Assembly (NCBI GenBank): GCA_947458745.1
Contig: CANGYQ010000002.1
Span: forward strand, 372,001-436,000
Direction: 5' to 3'
DNA length: 64,000 nucleotides
Source: Bryobacteraceae bacterium
GTDB lineage: Bacteria; Acidobacteriota; Terriglobia; Bryobacterales; Bryobacteraceae
In this document: positions 50,336 through 59,946 of the stretch, one piece after another
How positions within the stretch are numbered: the first letter of the stretch is position 1
Layout of the letters: the number at the start of each line of letters is the position of its first letter
Notes under the pieces: generated by a model
The model's input: the letters and a program-made list of their open reading frames with translations, nothing else
Told to the model about the DNA's origin: nothing
Database searches by the model: none
Program-made: the position numbers and the translations under genes

Positions 50336-51715
50336 ATGGAAGCTGGCGTCAAATCAGCAATGCGAACTCTGCTCTGGCTGATCCTGGCCACGCGCTTCGC
50401 CAGTGGCTGCAGTTGCGGTGCCTCGGCCAGTTTACCTGTGTGTCATCGGCTGGGTGATACGCCAGTACTGTTTCTCGGCAAACCGGTGGAAATCGTGGAC
50501 CACCAATACAACTCCCGCCGGGGTCCATGGTACCGGTTCACCGTTGAAGAGGTGTTTAAGGGCTTCCCCTCCGACATCAAGGAAGTCATGGTCGACCCGG
50601 ACAACTTCACGACCTGCACGACTAATTTCAGCATCGGCAAGAGATATCTGATCGCAGGTTTTCGCGGGTCCAGGCCGGTTCCCGCCAAAGAGACCGAGTC
50701 TGAGACGATCATCTACACGGGTCAATGCTTGGGTTCGCGAGAAGCCGAACACGCCGCCGACGACATTGCCTTTTTGCGACAGTTCGTCCGATCGCCCCAA
50801 CCGGCCCGGATCTTTGGCTCCGTTCGGATTCACGCCAGTGAAAGGTATTGGTACGGCGACCATCCGCCGCTGAGCGGCGTGCGGATTCAGATTGCCGGAC
50901 CATCCGGCGTAGCTAACGTCACCACCGGCACCAACGGGGACTACGTCCTTCCCGATGTGAATCCGGGCAAGCACATCATCACCGCCTCGGCGAAGGAATT
51001 CACGTCGGCGCGCCAGCGATACGAGGTTGAGGTTCCCGCTCATGGTTGTGGTGTCGTCAACATTGGGATGTTCAGCGAGGGGGTCTTGGGCGGAAGGGTG
51101 GTCAACCAGGACGGCACTCCCGCCGTCGGCGTCTCCGTGGAATACGCTCGCGATAACCGGAACACCGGTAAGCCAGCGTCTTACGAAGGCTCCACAAAGA
51201 CGGATCGCAACGGGCGCTTCAGCTTCGCCAGGGTCCCTCCCGGGCGCTTCGTGCTGGGGGTTAACGCCAGAAGGGCTCCGACGACCAAGGAACGCATTCT
51301 ACCCACCTACTGGCCCGGCGCCCTGTCCGAAAGCCAGGCACAGCCCGTGCAGCTTGCAGTGAATCAGAAAATTGAGAATCTCTCGATCACGCTCGGCCCA
51401 CGAGCGGCCGTGCGGAAAGTGAGTGTGCGGGTGGAGTGGCCTGATGGCCGGCCAGCGCCGGGCGTCAGGCTTTCGGCCAACTTTCGCGGCTCTATCGCCG
51501 AATCCGCCACCACCGGCGCGGATGGCTCAGCCACCATGACCGTTCTCGCCGGGCTCGAATACACCCTCAGCGGTCGGTTTCTGCACCTCAGATTGGAGAA
51601 TGGCCGGGAGGAGTTTGATAGCTGGGTGGACGCGACCGAGGAAAAACTCACAGCAGGCACTACCCCAGCAAAGATCCGCCTGATCCTGAATCGTCCGGGT
51701 CGGTTCCCGGAGTGA
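50336..51715 (+). CDS. Exported carboxypeptidase-regulatory-like domain protein
   Basis: A 459-residue exported protein. A hydrophobic segment ends in FASGCSCGASA, either a lipobox or the first disulfide of an NTR/TIMP-like domain (Cys pattern C-x-C then later CTTNF and GQC, residues about 25-140). After it come at least three carboxypeptidase-regulatory or prealbumin-like repeats: GVRIQIAGPSGVANVTTG...GDYVLPDVNPGKH; GGRVVNQDGTPAVGVSVEYA...GRFSFARVPPGRF. These are surface beta-sandwich domains with no active site. ATG 50336 is preferred; 50273 and 50360 are alternatives. It is divergent from padR. Confidence 0.68.
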   Translation: MEAGVKSAMRTLLWLILATRFASGCSCGASASLPVCHRLGDTPVLFLGKPVEIVDHQYNSRRGPWYRFTVEEVFKGFPSDIKEVMVDPDNFTTCTTNFSIGKRYLIAGFRGSRPVPAKETESETIIYTGQCLGSREAEHAADDIAFLRQFVRSPQPARIFGSVRIHASERYWYGDHPPLSGVRIQIAGPSGVANVTTGTNGDYVLPDVNPGKHIITASAKEFTSARQRYEVEVPAHGCGVVNIGMFSEGVLGGRVVNQDGTPAVGVSVEYARDNRNTGKPASYEGSTKTDRNGRFSFARVPPGRFVLGVNARRAPTTKERILPTYWPGALSESQAQPVQLAVNQKIENLSITLGPRAAVRKVSVRVEWPDGRPAPGVRLSANFRGSIAESATTGADGSATMTVLAGLEYTLSGRFLHLRLENGREEFDSWVDATEEKLTAGTTPAKIRLILNRPGRFPE

Positions 51716-51767
51716 TGTCCGACCGGCAGCAATCCGGCCAACCCCAGCCCGAAAGATAAATGACAAA

Positions 51768-51798
51768 TGGCCGCCCGAGCAATCTGCCCAGGCGGCCA
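51768..51798 (-). terminator. Rho-independent terminator of the aldolase gene
   Basis: Read on the minus strand, TGGCCGCC and GGCGGCCA form an 8-base stem, extended by about five partly wobble pairs around a 5-base loop, followed by TTTGTCATTT. It lies 28 bases beyond the leftward aldolase stop. Confidence 0.7.
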
Positions 51799-51825
51799 CT
51801 CTACACTGAACTCAAACTTTCTAGA

Positions 51826-52842
51826 CTACGCAACCGGAGCAGACGTGTAGCCCAGCTTGGCCCACCACGGCTTCGCCGCCGCGATCGAGGCGTTCACGTT
51901 GCCGATGTTCTTGACACCCTCATCCGAGAGCCAATCTTCCAGGGCCTTCACGCCGTGCTTGCCGTAGATGCCCATGCCGTCTTTCCAGGTGGCGCGGCCG
52001 CAGAGGACGCCGGAGAAATCGGCGCCGGATTCGGTGGCCATCTTCAACTGCTCAGCAAAGGTGGCGTTGTCCACACCGGCCGACAGGTAGATGAACGGCT
52101 TGGTGGCAACAGCGGCACAATCGCGGAAGTGGCCCATGGCTTCTTCAAAGCTGTAGGCCTTCACGCCCTTGTAGATGCCGCTGCCTTCGACGAATTCGGC
52201 AATGATCGGCACTTCCACCTTCAGCACGTCAACGAAGTACTGGGGCTTCGAGAACTCGATCATGGACTGCTTCACGATCTCGGGCTTCGCCTTGGCAAAC
52301 TCCAAGGTCTTCTCGCCGGACCCGTCCGGGGCGTAGCCGATGAACTCAAGGAAGAACGGGATGTCATGCGTCACGCACTCCGCGCCAATGCGCTCAATGA
52401 AGGCGTGCTTGATGTCGTTGATGTCGGCCGTGTCGAAAGGCGTGTAGTAGATCAGGATCTTCACGGCGTCCGCGCCCAGGTCCTTGATGCGCTTGACGGA
52501 CAGGTGCGGCAGCAGGTCCGGCAGGCGGCCAGGCTGGGTGTTGTCGTAGCCGGAATACTCATAGGCCAGCAACAGGCCGGCGTTCTCGGAACGGGCGTGC
52601 GTGGCGGGGATGCCGTATTCGGGGTCCAGCAGGATGGCGCTGGCGTGCGGCGTCAGGATCTTGGTGACCGCGATCTTGAATTCCGCCATCATTTCGTCGG
52701 TGACCGCCGACTGGTCCACGCCTTTGGCCGTGGCGATTGATTTCTTCAGGCTGCCACGTTGATCCATGGCGGCGGCGGCGATGACGCCGGCCGGGTTGGA
52801 CAGCTTATTGAGATGAGCAATTTTACCGGGGGTGAGAGACAT
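51826..52842 (-). CDS. lacD: Tagatose-1,6-bisphosphate aldolase (LacD family)
   Basis: A 338-residue class I aldolase of the LacD family: AAAAMDQRGSLKKS, ASAILLDPEYGIPA, DAVKILIYYTPFD (catalytic Lys in VKIL), PFFLEFIGYA, DVLKVEVPI and PFIYLSAGVDN. It cleaves tagatose-1,6-bisphosphate (and related ketose bisphosphates) to DHAP and glyceraldehyde-3-phosphate. GGGAGTGAA precedes the ATG. No tagatose kinase or lac gene is near, so it may serve as a general fructose/tagatose bisphosphate aldolase. Monocistronic with its own terminator. Confidence 0.9.
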   Translation of the reverse strand: MSLTPGKIAHLNKLSNPAGVIAAAAMDQRGSLKKSIATAKGVDQSAVTDEMMAEFKIAVTKILTPHASAILLDPEYGIPATHARSENAGLLLAYEYSGYDNTQPGRLPDLLPHLSVKRIKDLGADAVKILIYYTPFDTADINDIKHAFIERIGAECVTHDIPFFLEFIGYAPDGSGEKTLEFAKAKPEIVKQSMIEFSKPQYFVDVLKVEVPIIAEFVEGSGIYKGVKAYSFEEAMGHFRDCAAVATKPFIYLSAGVDNATFAEQLKMATESGADFSGVLCGRATWKDGMGIYGKHGVKALEDWLSDEGVKNIGNVNASIAAAKPWWAKLGYTSAPVA

Positions 52843-52893
52843 TTCACTCCCAGTTTAGCGAAACCGCCCCATCACGTGCCGGTTGCGCCCTGC

Positions 52894-54630
52894 CTAGGCC
52901 AGCGGTCGGAGCCACCGGGCGGCTCTGCGGTGGTAGGCCTGCGCCCGGCCGACATCGTGCAGGATCTGCGCCTTCAGGGCAACCGGGTCAGGGAACCGGC
53001 GCTCTTCCCGCAGCCGGTGGAGAAACTCCACCTCAATGCGCCGGGGCGTCGGCCCCGTCAGCGGAGCCAGCAGAAACGTTTCGATGGTCAGGCCTTCCCC
53101 GTTAAACGTCGGCCGGAAGCCGATGTTAGTCACCGATGGCCATTCGCGCGTCGAACTGACTTCGCGCGTTCGCGTCACGTAGACCCCGCTGGCCGGCATG
53201 ATCTCGGCCGTCCAGGCCATGTTCAGCGTGGGCACCGTTTCCCGCTTGCCGATTCCCTGCCCCGGAACCACGTCACCTTCCACCGCATACGGCCGGCCCA
53301 AAGCCTGAGCCGCCGCCGATACTTCACCGTTATAGAGGTGCCGCCGGATCAGCGTGGAGGAGATGTGCTGATGGTGGCAATCCACCTTCCGGATCGCCTC
53401 CACTTTGAAGCCATACTGGCGGCCCAACTGCTCCAGGACCGCCACATCGCCCGCCTGCTTGTGGCCAAAACGGAAGTCCTCGCCCACAATCACCACGCGC
53501 GTGCCCAACCGCTCCAGCAGGACGCGCCGCACAAACTCTTCGGGAGAATAGCCGGCCACAGTGCGGTCGAATGGCAATACCAGAACTCGGTCGATCCCCT
53601 CGCTGCCCATCATCCGGCACCGGTCTTCCAGCGAAGAAAGCAACCGCGGCGCCCGCTCCGGTGCCACGAGTCGCGTGGGGTGCGGATCAAAGGTCAGCGC
53701 GGCGGCGTGCAGGCCTTCAAACGCCGCTCGATCCGCAACCAGCCGGATCAGTTCGCGATGGCCCCGATGCACACCATCAAAGTTGCCGATCGTCACGGCA
53801 CACGGGCCGATGCGCTCCTGCCCGCTGCCATAAACCCGGACCGGCGCCCGCGCGGGCACGTCAATCGTGAGTCCATCGTAGGCAATAGCCACCTGAGCGG
53901 GCAGCTTCGGCTCATCCTCTTCATGGCGCAGTTCGTGGCTGATGTGCGTAAAGTAAGCCCGGCGCGGCTTCACCAGCGACACGGTTTCCAACGACTGCTT
54001 GACGGTGGAATGCGTGGGGTGATCGCGGTGCCGCAGCGCATCGAGAAACAGCACATCCAAGCCTTCCAGCATCGCCAGGGAGCTGTCTGGAATGAAGCTG
54101 TGATCGGTCAGGTAAGCGGCGGACCCAAAGCGATACCCAAACCCGTCCGCCCGGCCGTGCTTCACCGGGATGGGCGTAAACTCCAGGCCAAACAGATCGA
54201 ATGGCTCACCATCCAGCACATGCGTCTCAATCCGGGGCAGGGTCGATTGCGTGTGCAGCGTCTCAAAGATGTAGCGGAACACCTGCCGGATGGTGCCGAC
54301 GGTCTCGCGTGACCCATACACCGGCATCACCTGCTTCTGCCGGAAGTTGAACGGCCGCACGTCGTCCAGGCCCATGATGTGGTCGGCATGCGCGTGCGTG
54401 AAGATGATCGCATCCAGGCGCGTCAACCGGGCCCGCAAACACTGCTGCCGGAAGTCCGGCCCGCAGTCGATCAGCACGTTGCGACCGTTGTAGCGCAGCA
54501 GCACCGACGGCCGCAGCCGCTGATCACGCGAGTCCGTCGAGGTACACACTGGGCATTCGCACCCGATGGTGGGCACGCCCATGCTGGTGCCGGACCCCAG
54601 CACCTCAATGCGGATGGAGCTCTTCTCCAC
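52894..54630 (-). CDS. ribF: Metallo-beta-lactamase-fold hydrolase fused to RibF
   Basis: A 578-residue in-frame fusion. Residues 1 to about 260 are an MBL-fold phosphodiesterase of the PhnP type: VLGSGTSMGVP, the CECPVC zinc site, FTHAHADHIMGLDD (about 76-89) and YFTHISHEL. Residues about 265-578 are complete RibF: FAD-synthetase part with VTIGNFDGVHRGH (about 275), ISSTLIRRHL, then riboflavin kinase part with GQGIGKRETVPTLNM (about 455). The C-terminal half makes FMN and FAD; the N-terminal half should cleave a cyclic or nucleotide phosphodiester. The GTG at 54630 abuts the DUF1844 stop. No stop or frame change is seen at the junction. Confidence 0.85.
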   Translation of the reverse strand: MEKSSIRIEVLGSGTSMGVPTIGCECPVCTSTDSRDQRLRPSVLLRYNGRNVLIDCGPDFRQQCLRARLTRLDAIIFTHAHADHIMGLDDVRPFNFRQKQVMPVYGSRETVGTIRQVFRYIFETLHTQSTLPRIETHVLDGEPFDLFGLEFTPIPVKHGRADGFGYRFGSAAYLTDHSFIPDSSLAMLEGLDVLFLDALRHRDHPTHSTVKQSLETVSLVKPRRAYFTHISHELRHEEDEPKLPAQVAIAYDGLTIDVPARAPVRVYGSGQERIGPCAVTIGNFDGVHRGHRELIRLVADRAAFEGLHAAALTFDPHPTRLVAPERAPRLLSSLEDRCRMMGSEGIDRVLVLPFDRTVAGYSPEEFVRRVLLERLGTRVVIVGEDFRFGHKQAGDVAVLEQLGRQYGFKVEAIRKVDCHHQHISSTLIRRHLYNGEVSAAAQALGRPYAVEGDVVPGQGIGKRETVPTLNMAWTAEIMPASGVYVTRTREVSSTREWPSVTNIGFRPTFNGEGLTIETFLLAPLTGPTPRRIEVEFLHRLREERRFPDPVALKAQILHDVGRAQAYHRRAARWLRPLA

Positions 54631-54933
54631 CTACGCCGAGACGATCCGTGACTTGGCGGCGTCGCCCGCGGCCTGCACAAACCGGAAGCGGAGTTCAGTC
54701 AACCCATTGTTCAAGTGGAGGCCTTCTTCCAGAGTCAGGTTACCCTTGGTTTTTTCCTCCAGCATCGCCAGCAGGTCAATGAAGTGCCGCGCGGCATCCA
54801 GGTCGACCTGATCCTTGCTGTCGTCGCCCAATGAAATCGCTCCCATGGCCACTTGGGCCTGGAACTGCAGCGACGCGACCAGGAAATCAAAGCTGGCCGG
54901 TGGAACCTGCGGATGGCTATCTTGATCACTCAT
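54631..54933 (-). CDS. DUF1844-domain protein
   Basis: A 100-residue soluble protein with the DUF1844 core FDFLVASLQFQAQVAMGAIS, LDAARHFIDLLAMLEEKT and LTLEEGLHLNNGLTELRFRF. Function is unknown; the family is common in Acidobacteriota and Deltaproteobacteria. It lies directly before the MBL-RibF gene with no gap, so the two are probably cotranslated. Confidence 0.85.
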   Translation of the reverse strand: MSDQDSHPQVPPASFDFLVASLQFQAQVAMGAISLGDDSKDQVDLDAARHFIDLLAMLEEKTKGNLTLEEGLHLNNGLTELRFRFVQAAGDAAKSRIVSA

Positions 54934-55769
54934 GACTTGATTTTATCGCGCCGGGAGCTAGGCTGAAGCGGTCCGATTACAGACGCGGCAGCCACATACC
55001 CATCGTGGCCGCGCCGATCCCCGCCCCCATGGCCAGCGTGAGCATCACCAAGCCGCCTGCCATGGCCCAGCCGACCCCACGGACTGCTGCGCTCCGCCCG
55101 CAGGTAGAGCTCCAGCACGGCCAGCGGCAGCAGAAACTGCGCCAACCCCAGAAACGTCAGAAAGGGCCCCTGAAACGTCTTCGGATCAAACCCCACCGGA
55201 GTCCGATGGATGATCAGCCACAGCATCAGCCCCACCCGGAAGAACCAGACTCCGCCCGAAGCGAGAAACAGCCGCAAGGCCCACCGGCGATGCTCGCCAA
55301 ACCGCCGCGCTCGCGCATGATGCAGCGCTATCACGGCGCAGACCATGATCACCACGGCATTCAGGCTGATGCTCAGGTGCTGCGTCAAACCTCCCACCGC
55401 CCCGCGCGTCCACACCATGAAAAGCCCATCCACGCTGATCAGCAACGCCACGGCAACATAGACCCGCCCGGTCCAGCGATGCACCTGCGGATATCGCTGG
55501 CGCAGCGCCGGGATCAGTTGCAGGAACCCGGCGAGAATAATGCTGACGGCCAGCGCCAGATGGAGCCCCACCGCAAAATTGCCCCACGCATCGCCCGCCA
55601 CATAGCCGTGCGGCATCACCTTGTTCCAACCCGCATAGTCGCCGGCCAGCGCGTGCCGCCCGTAGAAGCTGGTGACGTAGAAGGCAAACATCAATTGGCC
55701 CGCCGCGGCCACCACGGCCCAGAACGCAGCCGCGGACCACAACGCAACACTAGAGAAGGCAAGAGTCAT
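54930..55769 (-). CDS. DUF2306-like membrane protein, apparently frameshifted near the 3' end
   Basis: The frame encodes about six to seven membrane helices with DUF2306 features (VHRWTGRVYVAVALL, LFLASGGVWFFRVGLMLWL, LLPLAVLELYLRAE). After that it turns into a Gly/Arg/His-rich tail of about 54 residues. In another frame, from about 55085, a perfect hydrophobic helix appears (GVGWAMAGGLVMLTLAMGAG, ending GMWLPRL) with a TAA at 54979-54977. This is what the family's C-terminus should look like, so a one-base indel, natural or from sequencing, is likely at about 55085-55100. In the present frame the stop overlaps the DUF1844 start (ATGA). Start ATG 55769; TTG 55772 is also possible. Confidence 0.7.
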   Translation of the reverse strand: MTLAFSSVALWSAAAFWAVVAAAGQLMFAFYVTSFYGRHALAGDYAGWNKVMPHGYVAGDAWGNFAVGLHLALAVSIILAGFLQLIPALRQRYPQVHRWTGRVYVAVALLISVDGLFMVWTRGAVGGLTQHLSISLNAVVIMVCAVIALHHARARRFGEHRRWALRLFLASGGVWFFRVGLMLWLIIHRTPVGFDPKTFQGPFLTFLGLAQFLLPLAVLELYLRAERSSPWGRLGHGRRLGDAHAGHGGGDRRGHDGYVAAASVIGPLQPSSRRDKIKS

Positions 55770-55858
55770 CAACCGGGCTAAACGAGGCCCCTTCCGGGAA
55801 TGTTCCAGAACTCACCACTTTGTTGGGGCGAGCTGCAACGCTAGGTAGAATTGAGAAC

Positions 55859-58585
55859 ATGCTGTTTCGACGCACCTTCCTCCTCGTCGGCCTGGTCATC
55901 GGGTTGACGGCCAGCGCCCAATCGAAGCGCCCCCTCACCCACGCCGACTACGACGGCTTCCGCAGTATCTCGAACCAGAAGCTTTCCAACGACGGCCAGT
56001 GGCTGGTCTATGGCGTCTTCCCGCAAGAAGGGGACGGCGAGGCAGTCTTACGCGACCTCAAGTCTGGCCGTGAAATCCGGCAGTCGGCCGGTCAGCGGCC
56101 CGCACCCACGCCGCCCGAGCCCGGCAGCGAGGCCCCGCCCGCGCCGCGCAACCTCACCGTGGAATTCACGCCGGACGCCAAGTTCGTGGTCTTTACGGCC
56201 TACCCCTCCAAGGCTGACTTGGACCAAGCCCGCCGCGACAAGAAGAAGCCCGCCGATCAGCCCAAGAACGGCCTGGTGATCATCAACCTCGGAACCGGCG
56301 CCGCCGTGCGCGTGGCCAGCGTCAAGAGCTTCCAGGTGCCGGACACCGCGTCCTCGCACATCGCCTACCTCAAGGACTCCGGCGAACTGGTGCTCCGCGC
56401 GCTAGCCGATGGCAGTGAGCGGACCATGAAGGACGTCGCCGAATACAAGCTCACCGATGACGCGCAAACGCTGGTCTATGCCGACAAAAAAGGCTTCTAT
56501 GCGGTGGCGACCGCTGGTGGAGATCTGAAAACGCTGCTCGCGGCCGAGGGCAAGTACACCAAGCTGACGATGGATCAGAAGCAGACGCAGGCGGCGATCT
56601 TGAAGGACCGTCAGCTCTACCACTGGTCCCGCTCCGGTGGTGCGGCGACGATGCTCGCCGAGAAAGTGGCCACTGCTAGTGCCCTCAGCTTCTCTGACGA
56701 TGGCGGCCGCCTCTTCTTCGGGACAGCTCCGGACAAGCCGGCCGCCCCCAAGGAAGACCCCACGGCGGAGAAGGCTCAATACGACCTGTGGCACTACCAG
56801 GACGACTTTATCCAGCCCATGCAGAAGGTCCGCGCCCGCCTGGAGCGGGACCGCAACTTCCGCGCCGTGGTCCATCTGGCCGACAAGAAGGTGGTGCAGT
56901 TGGCTGATGCCACGCTGCCCGAAGTGCAGCCGGTCCGCGAAGGAGCCTACGCTATTGGCCTGGATGACCGGGCCTACCGCCGCCAAGTGGAGCACGACAC
57001 CCGCTACAACGATCTCTATCTGGTGGACACCCGCACCGGCCAGCGCCGCGCCTTTGGCAAGAAGCTCTCCGGCATGCCGTCCGTGTCGCCTGACGGCAAG
57101 TATGCACTGTTATTCGAGGGCCGCGATTGGGTCTCTTACGACACGTCCACCGGCGAGCGCCGCAACCTGACCGCCATTGCCGGACGCAACTTCTATAACG
57201 AAGATGACGACCACCCGGCCGCCCCGCCCGCCTACGCCCCCGCCATCTGGACCAAAGACGGCCGCTATGCGCTGGTGAATGACAGGCACGATGTCTGGCT
57301 GCTCTCGCCCGATGGCGCAGTGGCCCGCAACTTGACCGATGGCGTCGGCCGCCGCGAAAACCTGCGCTTCTCCGTCGTGCGCTTGAATGCCGATCCGCGT
57401 GACCGCGGCCTGGACCCAGCCCAGCCCGTGCTGCTCCGCGCTGAGCACTTGGAGACCCGCGACTCGGGCTTCTACCGCGATTCACTAGACGCGGACGTGA
57501 TGCCCACCAAGCTGATCATGGCGGCCAAAAACTTCACCGCACCCAGCAAAGCCGCCAACGCCGACACGCTCGTTCTGTCAGCCTCGCGCTTTGATGAGTT
57601 CCCTGACCTGCACGTCACCAACTCCGCCATGAACAAGCTGGACAAGGTGTCGAGCGTGGGCGACCAGTTGCAGAAGTTCGCCTGGGGTAAGGGCGAGCTA
57701 ATCAAGTACCGCAATGCCGATGGCGTGCTGCTGCAGGCCGCTCTCTACAAGCCCGCCGGGTTTGATCCGACGAAGAAGTACCCGATGATCGTCTACCTCT
57801 ACGAGCGGCTCAGCCAGAACATCCACAACTTCGTCGAGCCCCGGCCCACCAACTCGATCAACGCCAGCTTCTATACCTCGAACGGCTACGTCGTGCTGAT
57901 GCCCGACATCATCTATCGCGAAGGCTACCCCGGGGCCAGCGCCCAACGCTGCATCATGCCGGCCACCGAAGCAGTGGTGGACATGGGTTTTGTCGATACC
58001 AACCGCATCGGCATCCAAGGCCATAGCTGGGGCGGCTACCAGATCGCCTACATGGTCACCCAGACCAACCGCTTCAAGGCCGCCGCCCCCGGTGCCGTCG
58101 TGGTGAACATGATCGCCGCCTATGACGGCATCCGCTGGGGCCCCGGCATTCCGCGCCAGTTCCAATATGAGCGCACACAATCGCGCATCGGCGGCACCCC
58201 GTGGCAGATGCCGGGCCGCTACATCGAGAACTCGCCCATCTTCATGCTGGACCGCGTGCAGACTCCGCTGCTCACCATCCACAACGACGCTGACGACGCC
58301 GTGCCGTGGTATCAGGGCATCGAGTTTTACCTCGCGCTCCGCCGCTTGAACAAAGAGATCTACCTGTTCAACTACAACGGCGAACCGCACAACCTCCGCC
58401 GCCGCGCTAACCAAAAAGACTACACGACCCGGCTGCAACAGTTCTTTGACTTTTACCTGAAGGGTGCCCCAAAACCGCAGTGGATGGAGCGCGGCCGCCC
58501 GTTCATTGAACGTGAACCCACCGGTCCGGCTGGCCCGGGTGCCGCAGCCGCCTCCGATATCGAGATCACCGAGGGCGCCCACTAG
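55859..58585 (+). CDS. Exported prolyl oligopeptidase-family (S9) peptidase
   Basis: A 908-residue secreted serine peptidase: signal peptide (FLLVGLVIGLTASAQ), an N-terminal beta-propeller region (about 40-600) and a C-terminal alpha/beta-hydrolase domain. Catalytic Ser is in IQGHSWGGYQIAYM, Asp in IHNDADDAVPW and His in NGEPHNLRRRANQKDY. It should cleave short peptides in the periplasm or outside. ATG 55859 is chosen over 55820 because it begins the signal peptide. Its stop overlaps the thrC GTG by one base. Confidence 0.88.
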   Translation: MLFRRTFLLVGLVIGLTASAQSKRPLTHADYDGFRSISNQKLSNDGQWLVYGVFPQEGDGEAVLRDLKSGREIRQSAGQRPAPTPPEPGSEAPPAPRNLTVEFTPDAKFVVFTAYPSKADLDQARRDKKKPADQPKNGLVIINLGTGAAVRVASVKSFQVPDTASSHIAYLKDSGELVLRALADGSERTMKDVAEYKLTDDAQTLVYADKKGFYAVATAGGDLKTLLAAEGKYTKLTMDQKQTQAAILKDRQLYHWSRSGGAATMLAEKVATASALSFSDDGGRLFFGTAPDKPAAPKEDPTAEKAQYDLWHYQDDFIQPMQKVRARLERDRNFRAVVHLADKKVVQLADATLPEVQPVREGAYAIGLDDRAYRRQVEHDTRYNDLYLVDTRTGQRRAFGKKLSGMPSVSPDGKYALLFEGRDWVSYDTSTGERRNLTAIAGRNFYNEDDDHPAAPPAYAPAIWTKDGRYALVNDRHDVWLLSPDGAVARNLTDGVGRRENLRFSVVRLNADPRDRGLDPAQPVLLRAEHLETRDSGFYRDSLDADVMPTKLIMAAKNFTAPSKAANADTLVLSASRFDEFPDLHVTNSAMNKLDKVSSVGDQLQKFAWGKGELIKYRNADGVLLQAALYKPAGFDPTKKYPMIVYLYERLSQNIHNFVEPRPTNSINASFYTSNGYVVLMPDIIYREGYPGASAQRCIMPATEAVVDMGFVDTNRIGIQGHSWGGYQIAYMVTQTNRFKAAAPGAVVVNMIAAYDGIRWGPGIPRQFQYERTQSRIGGTPWQMPGRYIENSPIFMLDRVQTPLLTIHNDADDAVPWYQGIEFYLALRRLNKEIYLFNYNGEPHNLRRRANQKDYTTRLQQFFDFYLKGAPKPQWMERGRPFIEREPTGPAGPGAAAASDIEITEGAH

Positions 58586-59898
58586 TGCACGCCGATCTGC
58601 TCTGCTGCAATGAGGCCTGCGCGGCCCATTACCCGATCACGGAAGTGATCTACAACTGCCCCGCTTGCGGTGGGCTGCTCGAAGCCCACTATCAGGGTGA
58701 CCCCGGCAACCCCTGGGACTTGACCGGTATCTGGCGACAGCGCCGCATGTCGAATGAGCCCATCGAATCAAGCGGCGTCTGGCGCTACCGGGAGCTGTTC
58801 CCCTTCCTTGACTCACCGGCGCACATCGTCACCTTGCGCGAAGGCAACACGCCGCTGCTGAAGGGCGCGCGCGCCGCGGAGTATGCCGATCTGGAGTCGG
58901 TCACCTTCAAGCACCAGGGCTTCAACCCCACCGGATCGTTCAAGGACAACGGCATGACGGCTGGCGCCTCGCAGGCCATGCGCCTGGGCATGAAGCGGGT
59001 GGCCTGTGTCTCCACCGGCAACACGTCCGCGTCGATGGCCGCCTACGCCAGCGCCGCTGGCCTGGACCCGTACATCTTCATCCCCAACGGCAACATCGCT
59101 TACGGCAAGCTGGCCCAGGCGCTGGAATACGGCGCGAAGACCTTCCAGGTGGACGCCAACTTCGATCAGATCCTGGCGCTGGTCCGCGTGCTGTCGGAAA
59201 AGCTGGGCATCTATCTGTTGAACAGCGTCAACCCGTTCCGCATCGAAGGCCAGAAGTCGATCATGATCGAAATGCTGGACCAGCTCGATTGGGTCGTACC
59301 CGATTGGGTGGTGCTGCCCGGCGGCAACCTGGGCAACGTCTCGGCGCTGGGCAAGGCATTGCGGGAACTCAAGCAGTGGGGCTTCATTGATCATCTGCCC
59401 CGCATCGCCGTAGTCCAAGCGGCCGGATCATCGCCCTTCTACTGCTACATGAATGCACCGGAAGGCGCGGCCTTTGTGCCGGACACGCATCCGGAAACTC
59501 TAGCGACCGCCATCAAGATCGGCGACCCCGTCTCCTGGCCCAAGGCCGAACGCGTCATCCGCGAAACCAACGGCGTGGTGGAGTTCGCCACCGAACAAGA
59601 GATCGCCGACGCCAAAGCCATCATCGGTGCCTGCGGCATTGGCTGCGAGCCCGCGTCCGCCGCAACGCTGGCCGGTATCAAGAAGCTCCGCGCGCGGAAC
59701 GTGATCACGAAATCGGATCGCGTCGTGGCCGTGCTGACTGGCAACGTCCTCAAGGACCCGGACTACATCTACCGCTATCACACCGGCCAACTGAAGGCGC
59801 CCGATGACATACCCATCGCGCCCAACTTCGGCAACCGCCCCGTGGTGGTGGCCAACGACTTTGACCAGATCGCGGCAATGCTGGAACACGGCCGCTAA
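58585..59898 (+). CDS. thrC: Threonine synthase
   Basis: A 437-residue PLP enzyme that turns O-phosphohomoserine into threonine. The N-terminus has a small zinc-ribbon-like element (CCNEACA ... NCPACGG). The PLP lysine is in NPTGSFKDNGMT, followed by STGNTSASMAAYASAAG, VLPGGNLGNVSALGKAL and VLTGNVLKDPDYI. GTG 58585 overlaps the previous stop. No hom or thrB is nearby, so the threonine pathway is scattered in this genome. Confidence 0.93.
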   Translation: MHADLLCCNEACAAHYPITEVIYNCPACGGLLEAHYQGDPGNPWDLTGIWRQRRMSNEPIESSGVWRYRELFPFLDSPAHIVTLREGNTPLLKGARAAEYADLESVTFKHQGFNPTGSFKDNGMTAGASQAMRLGMKRVACVSTGNTSASMAAYASAAGLDPYIFIPNGNIAYGKLAQALEYGAKTFQVDANFDQILALVRVLSEKLGIYLLNSVNPFRIEGQKSIMIEMLDQLDWVVPDWVVLPGGNLGNVSALGKALRELKQWGFIDHLPRIAVVQAAGSSPFYCYMNAPEGAAFVPDTHPETLATAIKIGDPVSWPKAERVIRETNGVVEFATEQEIADAKAIIGACGIGCEPASAATLAGIKKLRARNVITKSDRVVAVLTGNVLKDPDYIYRYHTGQLKAPDDIPIAPNFGNRPVVVANDFDQIAAMLEHGR

Positions 59899-59946
59899 GG
59901 CCGTCCAAGCCATGCGAACTCGTGGCCGCAAGCTCAGCCGGTGCTC

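Noticed and set aside
52759-54312. 517-codon plus-strand frame opposite the MBL-RibF fusion
   Set aside because: Antisense composition; the minus-strand gene shows clear motifs of two families.
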